This document shows, in pieces, positions 6,131 through 11,171 of a DNA stretch of 11,171 bases. The stretch spans positions 1 through 11,171 of the forward strand of contig DSCA01000124.1 in assembly GCA_011049295.1 (NCBI GenBank). Reading direction: 5' to 3'. The translations under genes were made by a program, and so were the position numbers. The stretch is from Thermoplasmatales archaeon (GTDB lineage: Archaea > Thermoplasmatota > E2 > UBA202 > DSCA01). The notes beneath the pieces are model-generated. The model made no database searches. It saw only the letters and a program-made list of their open reading frames with translations, and was not told the origin of the DNA. How positions within the stretch are numbered: position 1 is the first letter of the stretch; every line of letters begins with the position of its first letter.

Positions 6131-7492
6131 ATGAAGTTTGAACAGGTCACCTCCGAGGGGCTGGCCCACCATTCCTATTTTGTGTCCTCCGACGGTCAGG
6201 CCGCGGTCATCGACCCCCGCCGGGACGTGGACGTCTACCTCCACCTGGCCTCCCGGCACCAGGCGGCCATCACCCACATTTTCGAGACCCACCGCAACGA
6301 GGACTACGTCATCGGCTCCCTGGAGTTGGCGGAGCGCACTGGCGCCGCCATCTATCACGGCGCCGCCCTGGACTTCGGCTACGGCAGGGCGATGCGGGAG
6401 GGTGACACCTTTACGGTGGGCGCCCTGCATCTGCGGGTCCTGGAAACGCCGGGTCACACCGACGAGAGCATCTCCCTCGTGCTGACGGACACGGCGGTGA
6501 GCGAGCACCCGTACATGGTGTTCACTGGCGATACCCTGTTTGCCGGGGACGTGGGGCGCACGGATTTATACGGCGAGGGGGAAAGGGAGCGATTGGCTGC
6601 CGCCCTCCATCAGAGCCTCACTTCCAAGATACTGCCTCTGGGTGACCATACCGTGGTGTGCCCGGCGCACGGAGCCGGCTCGGTGTGCGGAGGGGCCATC
6701 GGCGACCTGCCCCTGACCACCATCGGCTACGAAAAAAAGACCAACCCCCTTCTGGCCCTCAGCCGGGAGGAGTTTGTTTCCCGCAAAACCCGGGAGCAGA
6801 TGTATCGTCCCCCCTATTTCCGAAAAATGGAGGACTACAACCGGCGGGGTCCGCCGCTGCTCCACCACCTACCGCATCTCACCGCCCTGTCTGCGGCACA
6901 GCTGCAGGAGCAGATGGACCGGGCTCAGGTGGTGGACATCCGCAAGCCGGTGAGCTTCGCCGCCGGCCACATTCCCGGTTCCCTGAACATCTGGCGGGGG
7001 GGAGTGGCGGCCTTTGCAGGCTGGTATCTTGAGTACGAGAGGCCCATTATCCTGGTGGACGACTACAACCTCCACCTGGACGAGGCCACGCGCTCCTTCC
7101 TCCGCCTGGGCTACGACCGCCTGGCGGGCTATCTGGCCGACGGCGTTTCCACCTGGTTCCGGGCTGGAAAGCCGCCAGGTCACCTCGACCTGTGGCCGGC
7201 GGACAGGCTCCGTACCCATCTGGACGACCAGGACCTGTTCATTCTGGACGTGCGAGACCGGGAGGCCCGCAGAAAGGGATACATCCCGGGGTCCCGCCAC
7301 ATCTATGCCGGCCTGGTTCCCGAAAACCGGGAGGAGATACCCGAGCACAAAAATGTGGTGGTGTACTGCGACGCCGGCTTCAAAACCGGGGTGGTGGCCA
7401 GCTACCTCCGGCAGCAGGGATACCCGCGGGTCACGGAATTGGTGGGGGGCATGGCGGCCTGGAGGCAGACCGGCCAGACCCTGCACAGGTAA
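6131..7492 (+). CDS. Persulfide dioxygenase-like MBL-fold protein fused to two rhodanese domains (CstB-like)
   Basis: A 453-residue fusion. Residues 1-245 form a metallo-beta-lactamase fold of the ETHE1/persulfide dioxygenase type. The usual HxHxDH motif reads H54-R-N56-E-D58-Y59, but the three ligands of the mononuclear iron in ETHE1 are kept: H54, H109 (ETPGHTDE) and D134 (TGDTLF). Residues 255-345 are a rhodanese-like domain without a nucleophilic Cys (Asp at that place). Residues 357-453 are a rhodanese with C413 in the loop CDAGFKT. This order, dioxygenase, pseudo-rhodanese, active rhodanese, matches staphylococcal CstB, which converts persulfides to thiosulfate using O2. ATG 6131 is chosen because the MBL fold begins there and a GGGAGA SD (6119-6124) precedes it. 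The open frame extending upstream lies within the rhodanese gene. Confidence 0.88.
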   Translation: MKFEQVTSEGLAHHSYFVSSDGQAAVIDPRRDVDVYLHLASRHQAAITHIFETHRNEDYVIGSLELAERTGAAIYHGAALDFGYGRAMREGDTFTVGALHLRVLETPGHTDESISLVLTDTAVSEHPYMVFTGDTLFAGDVGRTDLYGEGERERLAAALHQSLTSKILPLGDHTVVCPAHGAGSVCGGAIGDLPLTTIGYEKKTNPLLALSREEFVSRKTREQMYRPPYFRKMEDYNRRGPPLLHHLPHLTALSAAQLQEQMDRAQVVDIRKPVSFAAGHIPGSLNIWRGGVAAFAGWYLEYERPIILVDDYNLHLDEATRSFLRLGYDRLAGYLADGVSTWFRAGKPPGHLDLWPADRLRTHLDDQDLFILDVRDREARRKGYIPGSRHIYAGLVPENREEIPEHKNVVVYCDAGFKTGVVASYLRQQGYPRVTELVGGMAAWRQTGQTLHR

Positions 7493-7503
7493 AGAGGCAC
7501 TGG

Positions 7504-8016
7504 TCAGCTTGCCAGCTTTTCCAGGGCAGCCTCGATAAAAGTCGGCAGGTCGCCGGGATGGCGGCTGGACACGATGTTGTCGTCAATGACCACCTTTTCA
7601 TCCACGTACTCGGCGCCGGCGTTTATGATGTCCTGCCGGATGGACGTCCAGCCGGTTATCCTGCGGCCCTCCAGCACCTGGGCCGTAATCAGCAGTTGGG
7701 GGGCATGGCAGATGGCAAAAACCGGCTTGCCACTCTCCACGAATTTTTGGGCGAAGTCCACGGCCTCCCGGTGAGCCCGCAGCTTGTCCGGGGAGTAGCC
7801 GCCGGGGATGAGCAGAGCGTCGTAATCCTCAACCCGCGCGTCCTTCACCGCCACGTCGATGGTCACCCGGGTCTCCTGCTTTTTGCCGGTTACCGTCTCC
7901 CCCCTCTCCAGGCCCACGTGAACCAGGTGATGACCCGCCTCTTTGAAGGCGGCGGCCGGTTTGCCATATTCCGCGTCCTCGAACAGGTCGGTGATGATGA
8001 CCGCCACCACGCTCAT
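7504..8016 (-). CDS. DJ-1/PfpI family protein (protease, glyoxalase or deglycase-like)
   Basis: A 170-residue class I glutamine amidotransferase-like protein, full length for archaeal PfpI. The nucleophile elbow AICHAPQLL gives C103-H104, and E13 (LFEDAEY) matches the conserved acid near the N-terminus. The residue at the place of Pyrococcus E74 is D77 in GGYSPD. PfpI members are intracellular hexameric stress proteins with reported protease or glyoxalase/deglycase activities, and the true substrate is unsettled. The start at 8016 is set by a well-spaced SD GGAGGT (complement of 8023-8028), although the frame stays open upstream. It converges on the dioxygenase gene with 11 bases between stop codons, and its start overlaps the stop of a possible small ORF by ATGA. 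Confidence 0.92.
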   Translation of the reverse strand: MSVVAVIITDLFEDAEYGKPAAAFKEAGHHLVHVGLERGETVTGKKQETRVTIDVAVKDARVEDYDALLIPGGYSPDKLRAHREAVDFAQKFVESGKPVFAICHAPQLLITAQVLEGRRITGWTSIRQDIINAGAEYVDEKVVIDDNIVSSRHPGDLPTFIEAALEKLAS

Positions 8017-8126
8017 GGCCTTACCTCCAGATGCCCGTGCACCTCTTCCTCGCCGGTCCGCAGCGTCTCCCGGTTCAAGCTCTCCTGTCTCATTTTTTCC
8101 AGCTCGACGGATGATGGGGACGGCAT
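8013..8126 (-). CDS. Possible 37-residue protein upstream of and coupled to the PfpI gene
   Basis: ATG at 8126-8124 opens a 37-codon frame (MPSPSSVELEKMRQ..., ending HGHLEVRP). Its TGA overlaps the PfpI start as ATGA (8016-8013). It has a hydrophilic, charge-rich composition (many Glu and Arg), a likely helix from residue 7, mostly G/C third positions, and no Cys or membrane segment. A TATA box at 8156-8163 on this strand predicts a transcript start near 8134, about 8 bases before this ATG, so it would be the first ORF on the message. I do not recognise a family. It could be a real microprotein, a translational-coupling leader peptide or chance. The alternative, a 41-residue N-terminal extension of PfpI from about 8139, would start upstream of the predicted transcript start. 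Confidence 0.35.
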   Translation of the reverse strand: MPSPSSVELEKMRQESLNRETLRTGEEEVHGHLEVRP

Positions 8127-8155
8127 GTTTCCCTCGCATATCACAGGAAGTCCGC

Positions 8156-8163
8156 TTTATAAA
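8156..8163 (-). promoter_or_regulatory. TATA box, probably for the PfpI transcript
   Basis: The self-complementary octamer TTTATAAA could serve either strand. On the minus strand it predicts a start near 8134, just ahead of the small ORF that leads into PfpI. On the plus strand the start would fall near 8186, about 50 bases short of the lipase start, which has its own better-placed TATA element. Confidence 0.5.
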
Positions 8164-8206
8164 TGTTGCGGGGAGACGCGGTTCATGGCCCGTCACACGG
8201 GAAAAA

Positions 8207-8216
8207 CATAATAAAA
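8207..8216 (+). promoter_or_regulatory. TATA element of the surface lipase gene
   Basis: CATAATAAAA is preceded by the purine-rich GAAAAA, which resembles a BRE. Its centre is about 25 bases before the ATG at 8236, predicting a leaderless message. No SD is present ahead of that ATG. Confidence 0.5.
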
Positions 8217-8235
8217 TGGCGGCACTTATGTGTGC

Positions 8236-9423
8236 ATGGCCCCACGCTGGCCGGGAGCCCTGGCGGCCCTGGCGCTCGTCCTCACCGTCGCCCTGGTCCT
8301 TGCCTACCTCTGGGGGGGCGGAGGGGAAGCGGAGGAGGTATCCGCCACGCTGGACATCTCCCCGCAGAAGTTTTCCCTGCAGGAGGGTGAAAGCATCACT
8401 CTCCACCTGAGCTTTGCATCCAGCCGGGGTCTGCCCATCGCCGCCAACGTATCCTGGCAGCTGATCGCCTCCGGAAATACCGGCAGTATCACCTACCTCT
8501 CCTCCGCCAATACCTCCGCCACCAACGCCTCCGGGCATCTGCAGGTCAGATATCACGCCCCGGCGGACGTGAACGTCCTCAGCCATTCCGTTTCCATCAC
8601 CGCCGCCGCCCGCTGGCAGGGAACGGACTATGTCGCCCGTGCAGAGGGCACCGTTCGCCCCCTGCTTCACGCCACCCGGCTGTCGCTCACCGGCAACCCC
8701 GGTACGGTCATTGCCGGAGAAACCGTCACCCTGTACGCCTCGCTCCGGGCGGCCGAGGGCGACACCTGGTCCCCCCTGGGGGGAAAGCGCCTCTCCGCTA
8801 CCTTTTTTGTGCGCAATGGGAGCCGTCTCGTCCCCTGGCATTCCACCGGTGTCACCACCGACGGCCAGGGTATGGCCCGCATCCCGTTTTTTATGTCCGA
8901 CGTGGAGGCCAGCACCCCGGTGGTCTGCTGGGTCCGCCTGCCCCAGAATTTGACCGGAGAGGTGGACTACGCCGGCTGTGACCGGGTGACCAACATCACC
9001 GTTATACCCGAGCGGCCCGGCGATTTTCCCGTGGTTCTCATTCACGGGTGGGGAGGCTCGGTTTCCACCTGGCTGCTCAACCATACCTGGTGGAATCTCA
9101 CCCAAAAGCTACAGCAGCATGGCCACACCGTTCTGGACTTCGACCCCAGCACTCCAGGCATCCAATTTTTGCGCTACGACCCCGGATGGCAGAACCACCA
9201 CATATCCTGGATTGCAGCCCGGGTGAACGAGCGAATCGAGCGGGCCCTGGTCATGAACGGCTATCCCCCCGACCAGACCGTAGACATCGTGGCCCACAGC
9301 ATGGGGGGCTGGTGGCCCGGTTTCTGGCCGAGCACCGGGGCGCGGACGTGGACTACTGGAATGAATCATGGACCCCCGGAGACCCCGGTCATCCGTGGTT
9401 TGGCGACGGCGTTCCCGATATAA
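8236..9423 (+). CDS. Membrane-anchored surface lipase/esterase, N-terminal part (frameshifted)
   Basis: Residues 6-26 form one hydrophobic helix after a short MAPRWP start, a signal anchor or uncleaved signal peptide. About 36-135 and 140-262 look like two Ig-like beta-sandwich modules (alternating beta pattern, GETVTLYASL). An alpha/beta-hydrolase domain follows: oxyanion-loop motif VVLIHGWGGS at 266-275 and nucleophile elbow AHSMGG with S355. Eight N-x-S/T sequons lie here, suggesting N-glycosylation outside the cell. Just after the elbow a run of six G (9303-9308) shifts the frame. The continuation to 9423 is out-of-frame residue string, while the true homologous sequence resumes in the next frame at 9309. 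One extra G restores a 539-residue protein. ATG 8236 is preferred over GTG 8230 because of TATA spacing. Lipase against other esterase activity cannot be told. Confidence 0.8.
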   Translation: MAPRWPGALAALALVLTVALVLAYLWGGGGEAEEVSATLDISPQKFSLQEGESITLHLSFASSRGLPIAANVSWQLIASGNTGSITYLSSANTSATNASGHLQVRYHAPADVNVLSHSVSITAAARWQGTDYVARAEGTVRPLLHATRLSLTGNPGTVIAGETVTLYASLRAAEGDTWSPLGGKRLSATFFVRNGSRLVPWHSTGVTTDGQGMARIPFFMSDVEASTPVVCWVRLPQNLTGEVDYAGCDRVTNITVIPERPGDFPVVLIHGWGGSVSTWLLNHTWWNLTQKLQQHGHTVLDFDPSTPGIQFLRYDPGWQNHHISWIAARVNERIERALVMNGYPPDQTVDIVAHSMGGWWPGFWPSTGARTWTTGMNHGPPETPVIRGLATAFPI

Positions 9424-9854
9424 CCATGGGCGGCGAGCAAATCGACGACTTGATCGCGGTGGGTACTCCCTGCCACGGCGTGCCGCCCAACGTGAACGCC
9501 AGCCTGCTGAACATTCTGGGCTATCTCTATTTCCCGTGGTGGGCCTCCCCGGTGCAGGACATGATATACAACTCCAAATTCCTGGATGCCATGGGGTACC
9601 AGGCCAGCCACCTCGTTGACTACTACGGGGTGGGCGGGGACATCGGGTTCATGGTGGGCACACCCATGGATTTCAACGGCGACGGGGTGCCTGCCACCTC
9701 CGACGGGCTGGTGCCCACGGAGAGCCCCTACCTGGAAGGTCGCCCTCTGTACGTGGTGCAGGGAAAGGCCTGGCCCAAGGGAGATGCAGACCACGTTTCC
9801 CTTATTGCCATCAATGACCACGTCCACCGCTACATCCTCGACCACCTGTGTTAG
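9309..9854 (+). pseudogene. Surface lipase/esterase, C-terminal part after the frameshift
   Basis: The frame beginning LVARFLAEHRG at 9309 is the direct continuation of the hydrolase after AHSMGG, as in the usual lipase pattern HSMGGLVAR. It supplies the rest of the catalytic triad. D490 in the motif SDGLVPTES is the likely acid and H520 in DADHVSLI the likely base (numbering for the restored protein). A D-x-N-x-D-G stretch (DFNGDG, about 483-488) resembles a calcium-binding loop. Two more N-x-S/T sequons occur (NES, NAS). It has no start codon or SD of its own at the junction, and the first in-frame ATG is near 9426, so it is not an independent gene. A sequencing error, a real mutation and slippage on the G run are all possible. 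Confidence 0.75.
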
Positions 9855-9901
9855 CACCCGGTGTCAGCATCTGGCCCGGCTCTCGCTCTGAAGAGAGAAA
9901 T

Positions 9902-9911
9902 TATTAAATAA
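9902..9911 (+). promoter_or_regulatory. TATA element of the DUF1614-helicase transcript
   Basis: TATTAAATAA is centred about 24-26 bases before the ATG at 9930, with no SD between them, so a leaderless message is predicted. The 75-base gap after the lipase stop contains no other coding signal. Confidence 0.55.
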
Positions 9912-9929
9912 GCGGGCAGTTAGCCATGC

Positions 9930-10607
9930 ATGCGACCCCGGTTGCCCGCCGGCCTCTTCACGCTGGTCCTCGTGCTTCCGCTGCTGGTGGTACTGGTGGT
10001 CATGATTTTTGTGGGGGCCATAAATCAGGCCTTTCAGGCCCTGGGGTTTCCCCCCTGGACGGCGCTGCTTTTGCTGCTGGGGGTGCTGGGCGGCAGTTTC
10101 GTCAACATCCCGGTATGGACGGTTTCCGGTCGGCGGGAGCGGTACGCCGTAGATGCGCACTTTCCGTTTCGTGGGGTCAGGGAGATAGAGGAGGGGTCCA
10201 CCACCATCCACGTCAATCTCGGCGGGGCGGTCATTCCGGTGGTGATGTCCGTCTATCTGCTGACCCGGCTTCCCTGGGCGCTGTTTCCCCACCTGCTGTT
10301 TGCCACCGCCTTCATCGCCCTTGTCTGCTACCAGCTGGCCCGGCCGGTGCGAGGGGTGGGCATCGCCATGCCGGCTCTGGTTCCCCCCATTCTGGCCTCC
10401 CTCACTGCCCTCATTCTGGTTCCCCAGCGGGCCATGATTATTGCCTTTGTCTCCGGAGTCCTCGGCGTGCTGCTGGGGGCCGACCTGCTGCATCTGCCCC
10501 AGCTGCGGAAGGTGGGGGCGCCGGCGGCCTCCATCGGAGGGGCGGGGACCTTTGACGGCATCTTTCTGACCGGCGTGTTGTCCGTGCTTCTGGTGGCGAT
10601 GGTATGA
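9930..10607 (+). CDS. DUF1614 family polytopic membrane protein
   Basis: A 225-residue integral membrane protein. Hydrophobic segments lie at about 8-30, 43-62, 95-112, 118-136, 146-165, 167-187 and 207-225. Conserved-looking motifs are SFVNIP (56-61), [10 protein letters not shown] (94-103) and [13 protein letters not shown] (201-213), which I recognise from DUF1614, an archaeal and bacterial family of unknown function. No catalytic or transport motif can be named with confidence. ATG 9930 is favoured over ATG 9926, which is in another frame, because the reading frame and TATA spacing agree. Its stop overlaps the helicase start as ATGA (10604-10607), so the two genes are translationally coupled, although no shared function is known. 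Confidence 0.88.
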   Translation: MRPRLPAGLFTLVLVLPLLVVLVVMIFVGAINQAFQALGFPPWTALLLLLGVLGGSFVNIPVWTVSGRRERYAVDAHFPFRGVREIEEGSTTIHVNLGGAVIPVVMSVYLLTRLPWALFPHLLFATAFIALVCYQLARPVRGVGIAMPALVPPILASLTALILVPQRAMIIAFVSGVLGVLLGADLLHLPQLRKVGAPAASIGGAGTFDGIFLTGVLSVLLVAMV

Positions 10608-11171
10608 GCGTGGTACGGCGTCTGCATCCCCGGCTGCAGGAAATCATTCGAACCGAGGGGCTGGAGGAGCTCACCCTGCCCCAGGAACGGGCCATCCCCC
10701 CCATTCTGGAGGGAAAGCACTGCCTGCTCATCGCTCCCACCGGGATGGGCAAAACCGAGGCCGCCCTCCTCCCCCTGTTCCATCAGATTCTGTGCCAGGG
10801 AAAACAGAGGGGCGTCAGCGTCCTGTACATCACTCCCCTGCGGGCCCTCAACCGGGACATGCTCCGCCGCACCCTGACCTGGGGCCGGCAGCTGGGCCTG
10901 GACATCGCCGTGCGCCACGGGGACACCACGCAAAAGGAGCGGCAGCGGCAGTCCCTGCATCCCCCGGACCTGCTCATTACCACTCCGGAGACCCTGCAGA
11001 TTATGTTTACCGGCAAGCGTCTGCGCAAGAGCCTGGAGGACGTGCGGTGGGTGGTCATCGACGAGGTGCACGAGCTGGCAGGGATCGAGCGGGGGGCCCA
11101 GCTGGCGGTGGCCCTGGAGCGCCTGCAGGAGGTGGCGGGAGGGTTTCAGCGCATCGGCCTGTCGGCTACGG
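10604..11171 (+). CDS. lhr: Lhr-type ATP-dependent helicase, N-terminal part (runs off the window)
   Basis: The frame is open from ATG 10604 to the right edge, giving 189 complete codons of what is normally a protein of roughly 850-950 residues or more. Superfamily 2 helicase motifs appear in order: Q motif region with Q27, Walker [15 protein letters not shown] (T46-T51), motif Ia [10 protein letters not shown], motif Ib TTPETL, motif II DEVHEL and motif III SAT at the very edge. The TEAALLP extension of Walker A and the stretch after motif II ([18 protein letters not shown]) are typical of the Lhr (large helicase-related) group, 3'-5' DNA or RNA-DNA helicases used in repair. The start overlaps the DUF1614 stop by ATGA. 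Confidence 0.9.
   Translation, partial: MSVVRRLHPRLQEIIRTEGLEELTLPQERAIPPILEGKHCLLIAPTGMGKTEAALLPLFHQILCQGKQRGVSVLYITPLRALNRDMLRRTLTWGRQLGLDIAVRHGDTTQKERQRQSLHPPDLLITTPETLQIMFTGKRLRKSLEDVRWVVIDEVHELAGIERGAQLAVALERLQEVAGGFQRIGLSAT

Noticed and set aside
6290..6310. Treating the altered MBL motif as evidence of a pseudogene.
   Set aside because: The frame is intact over 453 residues, the C-terminal rhodanese keeps its Cys, and the three ligands needed for a mononuclear iron site are present.
7504..9105. A 533-codon minus-strand frame covering PfpI and the region opposite the lipase.
   Set aside because: Only the last 170 codons look like protein (PfpI). The rest is antisense of the lipase gene, rich in Gly and Arg with no domain pattern, kept open by high GC content. 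The SD at 8023-8028 marks the real start.
9048..9308. A possible separate start for the lipase C-terminal frame upstream of the frameshift.
   Set aside because: This stretch is out of frame with the clearly homologous hydrolase sequence (IHGWGG to AHSMGG) read in the other frame, so it is a shadow rather than an independent N-terminus.
1..11171. tRNA, rRNA, CRISPR arrays, terminal inverted repeats or riboswitch folds.
   Set aside because: Reading both strands by eye, I saw no regularly spaced repeats, tRNA cloverleaf landmarks or long perfect repeats. Structured RNAs of low conservation cannot be excluded without a covariance search.

Overview
The window reads as a piece of chromosome from a high-GC, anaerobic archaeon, most likely a euryarchaeon close to the methanogens. 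The evidence is AT-rich TATA-like boxes about 24-26 nt upstream of start codons of genes without Shine-Dalgarno (SD) sites, T-rich termination tracts, and families common in anaerobic archaea: a neelaredoxin-type superoxide reductase, a flavodiiron protein, an archaeal Prx6-type peroxiredoxin, DUF1614 and an Lhr helicase. No rRNA, tRNA or CRISPR is present, so the species cannot be named.

Layout. 2-82: AT-rich tail of a small AbrB-like or DUF2080-like gene. 169-1152: NAD(P)-dependent epimerase/dehydratase (extended SDR) with its own promoter. 1263-5140: a tightly packed seven-gene operon for oxygen and peroxide defence and iron storage (PerR-like Fur regulator, rubredoxin, flavodiiron protein, superoxide reductase, Dps-like ferritin, peroxiredoxin, ferritin), ending in a T-rich tract. 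5242-7492: two-gene sulfane-sulfur operon (tandem-domain rhodanese, then a persulfide-dioxygenase-like metallo-beta-lactamase (MBL) fold fused to two rhodanese domains, as in CstB). 7504-8126, minus strand: DJ-1/PfpI protein, preceded by a possible 37-residue ORF overlapping it by ATGA. 8236-9854: membrane-anchored, N-glycosylation-site-rich surface lipase/esterase, split by a one-base frameshift in a run of six G. 9930-11171: DUF1614 membrane protein coupled by ATGA to an Lhr-type helicase that runs off the right edge.

How the genes work together. Rubredoxin can pass electrons to the flavodiiron protein (O2 to water) and to the superoxide reductase (superoxide to H2O2). The peroxiredoxin removes the H2O2, and the two ferritin-like proteins consume H2O2 or O2 while storing the Fe(II) that would drive Fenton chemistry. 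The first gene is a PerR-like sensor with an imperfect palindrome over its own promoter, suggesting autoregulation. The neighbouring rhodanese and persulfide dioxygenase would handle reactive sulfur, another target of oxidation in sulfide-rich anaerobes, and the DJ-1/PfpI protein fits a wider stress island.

Initiation comes in two modes: first genes of transcripts have start codons at or within a few bases of the predicted transcription start (leaderless or nearly so), while most internal operon genes have SD sequences. The strongest leads are the complete defence operon with its candidate operator, the altered metal motif of the persulfide dioxygenase, the G-run frameshift in the lipase, and the small ORF upstream of the PfpI gene. 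I found no wholly new multi-gene system.
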